Shown: one piece after another, positions 8,276 to 16,372 of the stretch | Layout of the letters: each line of letters begins with the position of its first letter | Position numbering within the stretch: the stretch's first letter is position 1 | DNA from: Clostridium muellerianum | Lineage (GTDB): Bacteria; Bacillota; Clostridia; Clostridiales; Clostridiaceae | Length of the DNA: 44,887 nt | Direction of reading: 5' to 3' | Assembly (NCBI RefSeq): GCF_012926525.1 | Contig: NZ_JABBNI010000027.1 | Coordinates: forward strand, 1-44,887 | Translations under genes and position numbers: made by a program | Notes under the pieces: model-generated | Seen by the model: only the letters and a program-made list of their open reading frames with translations | Database searches by the model: none | Told to the model about the DNA's origin: nothing

Positions 8276-8584
8276 ATGAAAAAGATTATGAATGAACAAT
8301 TAATTTATGAGATACTTTCCGTTGTGGAAGAAATCCCAGAAGGGAAAGTGGCTACATATGGGCAAATTGCCAGCCTTATTGGTAGAGACAAAAATGCACG
8401 ACTTGTTGGGAAGGTTCTTAGCCAAGCAGAATTTTATGGGAGATATCCATGTCATCGTGTGGTAAATTATGCTGGAAGGTTGGCACCTGGGTGGCAAGAA
8501 CAACGATTTCTGCTGTTAGAAGAAGGTGTATCCTTTAAAGATGCAAATCATGTTGATATGAAGGAAAATCAGTGGGATTGTTAG
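8276..8584 (+). CDS. Short MGMT-family (alkylated-DNA repair) protein
   Basis: This 102-residue protein matches the DNA-binding and active-site domain of O6-alkylguanine-DNA alkyltransferases: GKVATYGQIASLIG, an ARLVGKVL turn, and the active-site motif PCHRVV with C59. It has only the C-terminal domain and no N-terminal RNase H-like domain. Alkyltransferase-like proteins of this length often replace the cysteine with tryptophan (PWHR); here the cysteine is kept, so alkyl transfer is possible. The 5' neighbour is the UvrC-like gene. Alkyltransferase-like proteins are known to hand lesions to nucleotide excision repair, which makes the context suggestive. Confidence 0.85.
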   Translation: MKKIMNEQLIYEILSVVEEIPEGKVATYGQIASLIGRDKNARLVGKVLSQAEFYGRYPCHRVVNYAGRLAPGWQEQRFLLLEEGVSFKDANHVDMKENQWDC

Positions 8585-8763
8585 GATGCAGATTAAACAT
8601 GAATGAAGATTTTAAGTTTATTTATGTTGCTTCTGGTAAGCATACCTTACGAGATGATAAAGGATACATTGAGTAAATTTCACAAGTTTCTAGAAATTAC
8701 TGTTTCAGGATATGGGAAAACTTTACTACAATTGGTTATAATTATCAACTTATTTGTCTAATC

Positions 8764-8792
8764 AAGACATTTGCTGTTAAACAAGATATAAT
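8764..8792 (+). promoter_or_regulatory. Candidate promoter of the GTPase-NYN gene
   Basis: A perfect TATAAT (8787-8792) lies 17 bp after a poor -35 (AAGACA, 8764-8769). The untranslated leader would be under 40 nt, too short for the leader-peptide attenuation known at tet(M). The rest of 8585-8835 shows nothing recognisable. Confidence 0.45.
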
Positions 8793-8835
8793 ATAGATAT
8801 AAGTTTATACGAAAGTAAAGGAATTGAAATAGATC

Positions 8836-11499
8836 ATGAAAAAAATAGTAGTAGGAATATTGGCACACGTAGATGCGGGAAAAACAACATTATCAGAAAG
8901 TATGCTATATTTAAGTGGAAAAATTCGAAAGCTAGGGAGAGTAGACAATAAAGATGCTTATCTAGATACCTATAAGCTGGAGAAAGAAAGAGGAATAACC
9001 ATATTCTCAAAGCAAGCCATATTTCAGGTAGATGAAGCGCAAATTACTTTGCTCGACACTCCAGGGCATGTAGATTTTTCAGCAGAGATGGAAAGAACAC
9101 TTCAAGTATTAGATTATGCAATATTAGTCATAAGTGGTGCTGATGGAATACAGGGCCATACCCAAACTTTATGGCGTTTATTGTCTATATATAAAATTCC
9201 AGTGTTTATATTCATTAATAAAATGGATCAAGTAGGCACTGATAAAGAAAAGCTTATGAAAGAGCTAAAAGATAGATTAAATGATGGGTGTATAGAGTTT
9301 CAAGAAAATGATATGGAGATTTTTTATGACCAAATTGCAATGTGTGACGAAAAGGTTATGGATAATTTTATAGAAACAGGTGAAATTAAAAGCGCTCTGA
9401 TTTCTGAATTAATAAAGAGTCGTAAGGTTTTTCCATGTTATTTTGGGTCTGCACTTAAATTAGAAGGTGTAGAAGAATTTATTAATGGAATAGTAAAGTA
9501 TTCTGAAAGACCTTTCTATGGGGAGGAGTTTGGTGCAAAAGTATTTAAAATTTCTAGAGATGATCAAGGAAACCGTCTAACCTTTATGAAGATAACTGGA
9601 GGAAGTTTAAAGGTTAAGACAGCTTTAACCAATAAACCTAAAGACATAGAAAACAGTACAGATAATATTTGGGAAGAGAAAATAAATCAAATTCGGATTT
9701 ACTCAGGTCAGAAATTTGAACTTGTAAGTGAAGCAGAGGCTGGAGCAATATGTGTGGTGACTGGACTTACAAAAACTTATCCAGGTGAAGGGCTTGGCGC
9801 CGAAAGTGCATCTTCTAAACCATTACTTGAGCCGGTATTGTCATATAAGGTTATATTACCAGAGGGCTGTGATCCAAGAATCTTGCTTCCAAAGCTGCGT
9901 GAAATAGAGGAAGAGGAACCTGAACTTCATATTATTTGGGAGGAGAATTTGCAGGAAATTCAGGTTCAAATAATGGGAGAAGTACAAATTGAAATTTTGC
10001 AAAGCATTATAAAAGATCGTTTTGATATTAATGTAACCTTCGATTCTGGAACTATACTTTATAAAGAAACAATTTTGAATACTGTAGAAGGTGTTGGGCA
10101 TTTTGAGCCTCTAAGGCATTATTCTGAGGTACATCTATTGATGGAGCCTGGGGAACTTGGCAGTGGGCTACAGTTTTTTACAAACTGTAGTGAAGATTGT
10201 TTGGAAAAGAACTGGCAGAGATTGATACTGACTCATTTAGAAGAAAAGGCTCATAAAGGTGTTTTAACTGGCTCAATGATAACAGATATGAAAATAACAT
10301 TAGTTGCAGGAAGGGCCCATAAAAAGCATACTGAGGGTGGTGATTTTAGAGAAGCCACTTATCGTGCAGTGAGACAGGGGCTTATGCAGGCAAATTCTAT
10401 ATTGCTAGAACCATATTATGAATTTCAATTAGAACTGCCGGAAAAAATGGTGGGAAGAGCCATGACGGATATTGAAAGAATGCATGGGACCTGCGAAATA
10501 ACCGGGGTAAATGGAGACATAGCAACAGTTGTAGGAAGCGCCCCTGTGGTTACCATGAGAAACTATCAAAGAGATGTGATTAGCTATACCAAAGGCAAGG
10601 GAAGATTATTTTACAGTTTAAAAGGATATGCACCTTGCCATAATTCAGATGAGATTATAAAAAGCATTGGATATGATCCAGAAAGAGATATAGTAAGTCC
10701 TACAGGTTCAGTTTTTTGTGCTAATGGCACTGGTTTCTTAGTGAATTGGGATGAGGTTAAAAATTATATGCATTTAGAGAACTATTTTCAGAAAGAAAAA
10801 AGCACTAGTTCACAAATAACAAAGAAATCATCTCAAGCACAGGGAAAATCTATAGGCTTAGATGAAATTGACGAGATTATAAATAAAACCTTTTATGCAA
10901 ATCAAGGTAAAAAATCTATTTGGAAAAAAAGAAGAACTGCCCTAGAGAGCCATTATAAAACTGATACTTACAGCAGTGTAAATAATATAGCAAAGGAAAA
11001 CTATCTATTGGTGGATGGTTATAATATTGTTTTTGCTTGGGAGGGTCTAAGGGAAATTGCAAAGGATAATATTGATGCAGCTAGGACAAAATTACTAGAT
11101 ATTTTATGTAATTATCAAGGTATTAAAGGAAATAAAATTATCGTAGTTTTTGATGCTTACCGTGTTCAAGGGCACCAGGTGGAAATATATGATTATAATA
11201 ACATTCATGTTGTTTATACAAAAGAAGCGGAAACTGCAGATCAATATATTGAAAAATTTGTTCATCAGAACCACGGAAATTACAGTATAACAGTTGCCAC
11301 TTCAGATAACTTAGAACAGATAATCATTAGAGGAAACGGAGCAGCGTTATTATCTGCTATGGAGCTAATGAGCGAAGTAGAGTGGGCTAATAAAAAAATG
11401 ATGGAAGAATATAGTGAAAAATATAGGATGAAACGTAATGCTTTATCCGATACGTTATCTGAAGAAGACAAAGAACAATTTAATAAATTTTTAAAATAG
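8836..11499 (+). CDS. Tet(M)-like ribosomal GTPase fused to a C-terminal Rae1/YacP-like NYN ribonuclease
   Basis: Residues 1 to about 650 match ribosomal-protection GTPases of the Tet(M)/Tet(O) family, derived from EF-G: G1 AHVDAGKT (10-17), RGITIFSK switch I, G3 DTPGH (74-78), G4 NKMD (128-131), then domains II-V. After a lysine/serine-rich linker (about 655-720) a NYN/PIN-like domain begins (LLVDGYN) and runs to residue 887. Its acidic residues are visible: D727 in VDGYN, D773 in VVFDAYR, D802 in ETADQYIE and D824 in ATSDN. It is close to Bacillus Rae1 (YacP), which cleaves mRNA in the ribosomal A site. Standard Tet(M) is about 640 residues, so the extra 240 are real. A GTPase that docks at the A site carrying an A-site nuclease suggests drug-stalled-ribosome rescue or mRNA decay rather than plain tetracycline resistance; this is inference. 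Confidence 0.88.
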   Translation: MKKIVVGILAHVDAGKTTLSESMLYLSGKIRKLGRVDNKDAYLDTYKLEKERGITIFSKQAIFQVDEAQITLLDTPGHVDFSAEMERTLQVLDYAILVISGADGIQGHTQTLWRLLSIYKIPVFIFINKMDQVGTDKEKLMKELKDRLNDGCIEFQENDMEIFYDQIAMCDEKVMDNFIETGEIKSALISELIKSRKVFPCYFGSALKLEGVEEFINGIVKYSERPFYGEEFGAKVFKISRDDQGNRLTFMKITGGSLKVKTALTNKPKDIENSTDNIWEEKINQIRIYSGQKFELVSEAEAGAICVVTGLTKTYPGEGLGAESASSKPLLEPVLSYKVILPEGCDPRILLPKLREIEEEEPELHIIWEENLQEIQVQIMGEVQIEILQSIIKDRFDINVTFDSGTILYKETILNTVEGVGHFEPLRHYSEVHLLMEPGELGSGLQFFTNCSEDCLEKNWQRLILTHLEEKAHKGVLTGSMITDMKITLVAGRAHKKHTEGGDFREATYRAVRQGLMQANSILLEPYYEFQLELPEKMVGRAMTDIERMHGTCEITGVNGDIATVVGSAPVVTMRNYQRDVISYTKGKGRLFYSLKGYAPCHNSDEIIKSIGYDPERDIVSPTGSVFCANGTGFLVNWDEVKNYMHLENYFQKEKSTSSQITKKSSQAQGKSIGLDEIDEIINKTFYANQGKKSIWKKRRTALESHYKTDTYSSVNNIAKENYLLVDGYNIVFAWEGLREIAKDNIDAARTKLLDILCNYQGIKGNKIIVVFDAYRVQGHQVEIYDYNNIHVVYTKEAETADQYIEKFVHQNHGNYSITVATSDNLEQIIIRGNGAALLSAMELMSEVEWANKKMMEEYSEKYRMKRNALSDTLSEEDKEQFNKFLK

Positions 11500-11558
11500 T
11501 GGAATGGCAAATATAAAGTCCAGTAGAAAGGTACTATAGTTTTTTTATACTGAAATTC

Positions 11559-11613
11559 AACTTATGCATGCTGAATTCTTCGACGTTTCAACGAAGAATG
11601 GCATGTATAAGTT
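11559..11613. repeat. Hairpin-forming inverted repeat at a gene-fragment edge
   Basis: Left arm AACTTATGCATGC plus ATTCTTCG (11559-11582) pairs with CGAAGAAT plus GCATGTATAAGTT (11592-11613), with few mismatches. It lies immediately before the flavin-reductase remnant and may mark a junction or serve as the terminator of the GTPase-NYN gene. Confidence 0.55.
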
Positions 11614-11614
11614 A

Positions 11615-11752
11615 ATAGTTTCAGCAGCTCATCCAACTTTAGGAATTTCTATAAGAAAAGCTATTCTTACTTATGAGAATATTGTTAGAAACAAGGTGTT
11701 TACAGTTAATATTCCTAGTGAGAATTATATAAAGGTAATGTGGATAAGTTAA
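11615..11752 (+). pseudogene. Fragment of a flavin reductase-like protein
   Basis: The frame encodes HPTLGISIRKAILTYENI followed by VFTVNIPSENYIKV. This resembles the FMN-binding core of flavin reductase-like/FMN-binding split-barrel proteins (SIRKATYTYENI...FTVNIPSE). Both ends of the usual protein of about 170-190 residues are missing: upstream is the 11559-11613 hairpin and downstream a stop at 11750. It is called a remnant rather than a gene. Confidence 0.6.
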
Positions 11753-11833
11753 AACCTCCGTTACAATCGTTACGGTGAACCATATCGTAAATAAATGAGA
11801 AATTTACTAAAATTGGATATTCGAATGAGAAAA

Positions 11834-11868
11834 ATGAGGAGTATAAGAAAAAATACTCCTCATTTCTT
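11834..11868. terminator. Hairpin, probable terminator
   Basis: ATGAGGAGTAT (11834-11844) and ATACTCCTCAT (11853-11863) form a perfect 11-bp stem with an A-rich loop, followed by TTCTT. Confidence 0.6.
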
Positions 11869-11901
11869 ATAGAAATATTAATATCAGTGTATTTGTATTA
11901 A

Positions 11902-11938
11902 GTAATCAGGACCACCCGTTTTACGGGTGGTCCTGATT
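11902..11938. terminator. Very strong 15-bp hairpin
   Basis: AATCAGGACCACCCG (11902-11916) and CGGGTGGTCCTGATT (11922-11936) are perfectly complementary around a 5-nt loop. The stem is far more G/C-rich than its surroundings. It resembles a terminator, but its T-run is short and no intact gene ends into it, so it may be left over from a lost gene or element. Confidence 0.6.
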
Positions 11939-12039
11939 TTGGAAAATGAGAGCTTTAGACTATGTATAGCAAATTTGATGTGCTCACAAGTATTTCCAGG
12001 AGGTGTAAGCAAATTGTTAACAATTTGATCTGCTACATG

Positions 12040-12187
12040 CATAGTAATTTTAGAAGGATGGATTAATAAAGTAAATGGTTTAAGTATTCATATAGCTGCT
12101 GATGAATTTATTTTAGATAATTTATAATTAATGAGAATGATTCTTGTGGTGATATAGAATGTGATACAGTGAACCGTACTATAAGTA
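12040..12187 (+). pseudogene. Diverged copy of the 3' end of the uvrC-like gene
   Basis: This block aligns with 7815-7964 for about 145 bases at roughly 85-90% identity by eye. It includes an open tail encoding EGWINKVNGLSIHIAADEF and a stop at the matching place (12125-12127), then the 3' flank (GAATGATTCTTG...TATAGAATGTGATAC). Nothing of the upstream gene remains here. Together with the intact gene it forms direct repeats around the MGMT and GTPase-NYN genes. Confidence 0.75.
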
Positions 12188-12199
12188 AGTGCGGTTTTT
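12173..12199 (+). terminator. Terminator at the end of the uvrC-like remnant
   Basis: ACCGTACT (12173-12180) pairs with AGTGCGGT (12188-12195), with one G-T pair, followed by TTTTT. The intact copy of this flank near 7950 has lost the matching arm. Confidence 0.55.
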
Positions 12200-12377
12200 A
12201 GTATTAGGTATTGATATGATTTGCCTAAAGTTATTTCTATAGGTAAAAATACCGTATCACAAGTAAGTAGGTAAATTGTTTCCTAAAATGCAGTATTTAC
12301 TAAAAATGTTATAATGTATAGTAATAAGTGTGATGTAAATATAGATTATAAATAGGAATGTGTAAAGGAGAATAATA

Positions 12378-12725
12378 GTGATATTTACTATTGAGGATAA
12401 GTTCCAGAAAGAAGAAATAGCAAGGGAAGTATTATCTAAGCTTCCAGATTGGTTTGGCTTGCTAGAGAGTACAGCGGAATATGTTAATTGTAGTAGAGGC
12501 ATGCCGTTTTGGGCAGATATAGAGAATGAACAGGTAAGAGGATTTATTGCACTAAAAGAGACAAGTCCTTATACTGTTGAAATTTATGTTATGGGAGTAT
12601 TAAAAGAGTTTCATAGAAATAAGATTGGTAATAAGTTATTTAGAACTTGTTATAACTATGCTAAAGAACAAGGTTATTTATATATGCAAGTTAAAACGGT
12701 AAAAGAAGGATGTTATGATGGATAG
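12378..12725 (+). CDS. GNAT-family acetyltransferase, probably 3'-truncated
   Basis: The GTG start has AAAGGAG 7 nt upstream and an extended -10 (TGTTATAAT, ending at 12315) before it. The 115 residues show GNAT features: RGFIALKE strand 4, then IYVMGVLKEFHRNKIGNKLF, covering the acetyl-CoA-binding V..-(Q/R)xxG-like loop. It ends abruptly after VKTVKEGCYDG. Related proteins continue for about 35-40 residues beyond this point with the last strand and helix. The end overlaps the start of a methyltransferase-like remnant, so a deletion probably removed the tail. Activity is doubtful and the substrate unknown. Confidence 0.65.
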   Translation: MIFTIEDKFQKEEIAREVLSKLPDWFGLLESTAEYVNCSRGMPFWADIENEQVRGFIALKETSPYTVEIYVMGVLKEFHRNKIGNKLFRTCYNYAKEQGYLYMQVKTVKEGCYDG

Positions 12726-12837
12726 TAAGTATGATAAGTGTATAAATGAATGGAATAATATTTTGTCAAAGAAAGTATCTAACGCACCAATAAAGTCAAC
12801 CTCTGGAAATGAAACTCTTGATAAAGGAATTAGATAG
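12715..12837 (+). pseudogene. N-terminal remnant, probably of a SAM-dependent methyltransferase
   Basis: Forty codons (ATG ATG at 12715/12718, AGAAGGA just upstream) encode MDSKYDKCINEWNNILSKK and a segment ending GNETLDKGI before a stop. The pattern resembles the start of class I methyltransferases of clostridia, whose SAM-binding motif would follow at once; here it is missing. Recognition is from memory of the family and modest. It overlaps the GNAT frame by 11 nt. Confidence 0.4.
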
Positions 12838-12983
12838 AAAAAACAATAATCAGAATTGGCATAAATCTTTCAAGTGTTATGTTTACATTAATAAAATAGG
12901 ATATAATATAAACAAGGGAAAAGTTAAATGCTTTTATTGATTTGGATGTATGTTAAATTGGAAAATTATAATCTGCTTTGATG

Positions 12984-13053
12984 TTATAATTATTGTAAAT
13001 AAGTTAAAAATTAAAGTGAGTATAAGTTAAATAATAGATTACAATAATTATAA
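12984..13053. promoter_or_regulatory. 15-bp inverted repeat before the AAA-ATPase gene
   Basis: TTATAATTATTGTAA (12984-12998) and TTACAATAATTATAA (13039-13053) are perfectly complementary, 40 bp apart. The right arm ends next to the ribosome binding site (GGGGGTG) of the next gene. It could be a pair of operator sites or an RNA stem that presents or hides the start. Confidence 0.5.
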
Positions 13054-13067
13054 ATGGGGGTGATTTC

Positions 13068-14627
13068 ATGGCTATATATTTGAACACTAATAAATCTTTT
13101 GAAAATTATAGAGAACTTGTAAATGAAGAATATTTTGTAGATAAATCTTCTATGATAATGTTGCTTAACAAAAAAATATCTACAAAAAATAAATGTATAT
13201 GTGTAACAAGGCCAAGGCGTTTTGGAAAATCAAGCGTTACCTTTATGTTAGAGTCTTATTATTCCAAGGCTATGGATTCAAAAAAGATTTTTGATAGACT
13301 TAGTATAAGTAAGTCTGATGATTATGAAGAGCATTTAAATAAATATAATGTTATAAGTATAACTTTCAATAAGATACCAGATAAAAATAAAAGTTATGAA
13401 GGGTATATAGATTTAATAAAAAGTGCATTAATTGATGATATAAAAAGTATGTATCCTAACTTAGAATTTAAAGACTATTTTACTATAAGTGATATGTTAT
13501 TTTGTACAAAAGATAAGTTTATATTTATATTTGATGAGTGGGATTATATTTTTAATAATAACCTCTTTACAGAAAATCAGAATGATTTTTTAGAATTTTT
13601 AAGAAATCTTTTAAAGGATCAGCCTTATGTATCTTTAGCCTATATGACGGGGGTTCTTCCTATAAAGAAATATTCAAGTGGTTCAGCTCTTAATATGTTT
13701 GATGAGTTCACTTTTTTAAAGGATAGAATCTTTGGAGAATATTTTGGATTTACAGAAGATGAAGTTATAAGGTTATGTGATAAAAATGGGGAAATGAAAT
13801 TCAAAGAAATTGAAAGTTGGTATAATGGATATTTAACTGCTAAAGGTATTAAAATATATAATCCGAGGTCTGTAGTAAAAGCACTTCAAAATAATTACTG
13901 TGAAAGTTATTGGACTAATACTGGTGCTATGGATGAGGTAGCAGAATATCTTAAATACAATACTTTAGAAATTAGGGACGATGTTATAGAAATGGTATCA
14001 GGCGAGGAAATTGATATTATAATAGATGAGGAATTTAGAGCTGGTCAAGGAGCGCCAAAAACTAAAGAAGAGATATACGCTGCTATGATCGTACTTGGAT
14101 TTTTATCATATCATGATGGGTATTTAAAAATACCTAACAAGGAGCTTATGAAAGAATTTGAAAAGGCATTAAAGGATAAATCATTTGGTTATGTTTCAAA
14201 GATATTGGAGAACTCAAAAACAATGCTAAAAGCAACAGTTAATGGAGATACAAAATCTGTGGAAAATATACTACACTATATTCATAATTCAGAAATACCA
14301 ATACTTCAATATAATGATGAGAATAGCTTATCCTGTGTGTTAACTTTGGCATATCTTTCTGCTAGAGATACATATAGGATAGAAAGAGAAGAGAAAACTG
14401 GAAAAGGATATGCAGATTTTGCTTTTCATCCTAGAAGGAAGAATGATATTGCTTTTATAGTTGAACTTAAGAAGGATGAAACTTTGGAAGTGGCAATTAA
14501 CCAGATAAGAAAAAAAGAATATGTAGAGAAATTTAGAAAAGAGAATGAAGGTAAGAAGATACTAGCAGTGGCAATATGTTATGACTCAAAGAAAAAAGAA
14601 CATAATTGTAAAATCGAAGAAATTTAG
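13068..14627 (+). CDS. AAA-ATPase-like / PD-(D/E)XK nuclease-domain protein
   Basis: This 519-residue protein has the family opening (FVDKSSMI, about 24-31), an AAA-like ATPase domain with a P-loop variant CVTRPRRFGKSS (about 46-57) and a Walker B-like FIFIFDEWDY, and a C-terminal PD-(D/E)XK nuclease domain with GYADFAF and FIVELKK (D and ExK catalytic residues). These proteins occur in many copies in clostridia and Bacteroidetes. Their role is unproven, and mobile-element or defence functions have been proposed. It stands alone, with a hairpin-rich leader and a terminator behind it. Length is normal for the family. Confidence 0.85.
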   Translation: MAIYLNTNKSFENYRELVNEEYFVDKSSMIMLLNKKISTKNKCICVTRPRRFGKSSVTFMLESYYSKAMDSKKIFDRLSISKSDDYEEHLNKYNVISITFNKIPDKNKSYEGYIDLIKSALIDDIKSMYPNLEFKDYFTISDMLFCTKDKFIFIFDEWDYIFNNNLFTENQNDFLEFLRNLLKDQPYVSLAYMTGVLPIKKYSSGSALNMFDEFTFLKDRIFGEYFGFTEDEVIRLCDKNGEMKFKEIESWYNGYLTAKGIKIYNPRSVVKALQNNYCESYWTNTGAMDEVAEYLKYNTLEIRDDVIEMVSGEEIDIIIDEEFRAGQGAPKTKEEIYAAMIVLGFLSYHDGYLKIPNKELMKEFEKALKDKSFGYVSKILENSKTMLKATVNGDTKSVENILHYIHNSEIPILQYNDENSLSCVLTLAYLSARDTYRIEREEKTGKGYADFAFHPRRKNDIAFIVELKKDETLEVAINQIRKKEYVEKFRKENEGKKILAVAICYDSKKKEHNCKIEEI

Positions 14628-14640
14628 CACTTACGTAAGG

Positions 14641-14677
14641 AAACCCTGGGTAGAAAAGATTTCAACTCAGGGTTTCT
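14641..14677. terminator. Terminator between convergent genes
   Basis: AAACCCTGGG (14641-14650) pairs with CTCAGGGTTT (14666-14675), with one mismatch, between the AAA-ATPase gene and the convergent MerR gene. It may serve both. Confidence 0.7.
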
Positions 14678-14688
14678 TGTAATTAAGC

Positions 14689-15888
14689 CTACTTGTTATT
14701 TTCAACATAAAACTTTAAGGCTTCTCCAATAAATTTAGAGGCACCATCGCCATAGTTTTTATCCATTGCTTTTTTTGAAATAGACTCTGACAAATACTGA
14801 TTTGCCTGATAGCCCCAATAATTTTCACCTACTTCTATTTCTAAGGCTTCATGTTGCTTTTCTGTTTCAGCTACTATTTCAGATATAATTTTTTGAATTT
14901 CCTTTGATAAAGGGTCTTTACTTAAGTTGGCTGTAAGTCTTTTATATAGTGTTTCTATTTTAGGTTCATAATCTCCTAAATAAGTTTTTAAAGCTTTTCC
15001 AATAAATTTAGATGCACCCTCTCCATATCTTTCGTCTATCCATGCCATACCAACTCCGCCATTTTCCTTATCAACTTTTTCTAACTCCTTAGGAAATGTT
15101 GAATAAAGTCGTACAATAGTAAGCCAATAATAATCCCCAAGTTCATTTTTAAAAGCATCATAATCTCTTTTAGCAATGTTAGTTATTTCACCAGCAATTT
15201 TTTGAATTTCATCTGATGCAGGATCTTTACTTAAGTCAGCTGTAAGTTTTTTATACAGTCCTTTTAGTTCAGGATTTCTTTCATAAAAACAATCTTTTTT
15301 AAACTTATCAATTTGTTCCGCTTTAGTCATTGCTACTGAATTATTCAAGTTTTTCTTTACAGCCTCAGCATATTTTTTTATGCTTCCGTATTCTTCCATG
15401 GCCATTTTGGCAATTTTTGCTTCTGTATCGGTACCTATTTTAAGCAGTTTATCAAATTTATCTACACTTCCAAAGTGTTTAATTACTTTATCCATATTTT
15501 CTTTCTTAAATTCTTCCAGTACATTATAATATTCACTCATATCAAATTCTTTAAAACTCATTGTATTCGCTCCTTTTAAGGTTTTATTTATAAGCTCTAT
15601 CAAATCATTTAATCTATCTCTTTTTAAAATGATTAATTTCTTATGATTTTTTAGTGCTTCCATCTTATTAAAGTGAGGACTGGTTATGATTTCTTTAATT
15701 TCCTTTAGGGGTAAATCAAGTTCCTTAAAAAATAAAATTTGCTGCAGGGTTTCAAGAGCTTCATTGTCATAAAGTCTATAACCTGCTTCTGTCAATTTAG
15801 TTGGTTTTAATAATCCAATTTTATCGTAGTGGTGCAGCATACGCACACTTATTCCTGTTAAATCTGAAACCTGTTTTACTGTTCTCAT
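14689..15888 (-). CDS. MerR regulator with duplicated TipAS drug-binding region
   Basis: Residues 1-70 are a MerR winged helix (QVSDLTGISVRMLHHYDKIG, GYRLYDNEAL), followed by a coiled-coil helix and TipAS-type domains. A segment of about 100 residues appears twice: GLYKKLTADLSKDP (near 215) and TLYKRLTANLSKDP (near 313), each followed by a second motif, RYGEGASKFIGKALK or NYGDGASKFIGEALK. TipAL and Mta carry one TipAS domain (about 250 residues in all); this protein has 399. TipAS binds thiopeptides and other drugs and switches the regulator into an activator. The gene's own promoter has a 19-bp spacer, so autoactivation is likely. No adjacent pump is in the same operon. Confidence 0.88.
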   Translation of the reverse strand: MRTVKQVSDLTGISVRMLHHYDKIGLLKPTKLTEAGYRLYDNEALETLQQILFFKELDLPLKEIKEIITSPHFNKMEALKNHKKLIILKRDRLNDLIELINKTLKGANTMSFKEFDMSEYYNVLEEFKKENMDKVIKHFGSVDKFDKLLKIGTDTEAKIAKMAMEEYGSIKKYAEAVKKNLNNSVAMTKAEQIDKFKKDCFYERNPELKGLYKKLTADLSKDPASDEIQKIAGEITNIAKRDYDAFKNELGDYYWLTIVRLYSTFPKELEKVDKENGGVGMAWIDERYGEGASKFIGKALKTYLGDYEPKIETLYKRLTANLSKDPLSKEIQKIISEIVAETEKQHEALEIEVGENYWGYQANQYLSESISKKAMDKNYGDGASKFIGEALKFYVENNK

Positions 15889-15978
15889 AACTTCACCTCA
15901 AACTTTGATTTTAGAGCTTTAATACCGCCTAATACTCTGCCGGCATGAGTTTTATTAGTATTTTTAACCCTTGATTAT

Positions 15979-16009
15979 ATATTACACTATGACATAATGT
16001 TAGGGTCAA
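15979..16009 (-). promoter_or_regulatory. MerR-type promoter with 19-bp spacer
   Basis: On the minus strand TTGACC (16009-16004) and TAATAT (15984-15979) are 19 bp apart, the stretched spacing that MerR-family activators correct by twisting DNA. The spacer holds an imperfect dyad, CTAACATTATGTCATAG. It closely resembles the Mta/TipAL operators. Confidence 0.75.
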
Positions 16010-16159
16010 CACTTTTAGTAAAATTTAATTTTATATTAAGAAGTAAGTCAATGATATTAAAAAATAACTTGTTTAAGTTATAATAAATATATAAACAGCT
16101 TTGTTGATTTTCTGGAATATTACAGAATTTTCAATTGAATATGATATTAATATAAGTTT

Positions 16160-16200
16160 AGAAAAAAGGACTTACTTTTGTATTATGTAAGTCCTTGATT
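16160..16200 (-). terminator. Terminator of the NimA-like gene
   Basis: AAGGACTTAC (16166-16175) and GTAAGTCCTT (16187-16196) form a perfect stem. On the minus strand it is followed by a T-run. It is 177 bp beyond the stop of the NimA-like gene; I see nothing else in 16010-16372. Confidence 0.65.
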
Positions 16201-16372
16201 TGTCCAATAAGAAAGTTATGAAGTAAATTCAAGTATATTATAAAATAGCGTAATGGCTTCATTATTTAGCATATTTTGATTCAATCTTTAAATAAGCAAT
16301 ATAATAATTATTGAGTTAAAGTTGGATTTTTTCTAGATTGTTTGGTACAAAAATTTTTTCACTTGGTGCAAA

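Noticed and set aside
8836-11499. Naming the GTPase gene tet(M)
   Set aside because: The added nuclease domain and divergence make plain tetracycline protection uncertain.
11564-11752. Full 62-codon frame as a real small gene
   Set aside because: Its first 17 or so codons come from a hairpin repeat, it lacks a ribosome site, and only the inner part matches a flavin reductase core.
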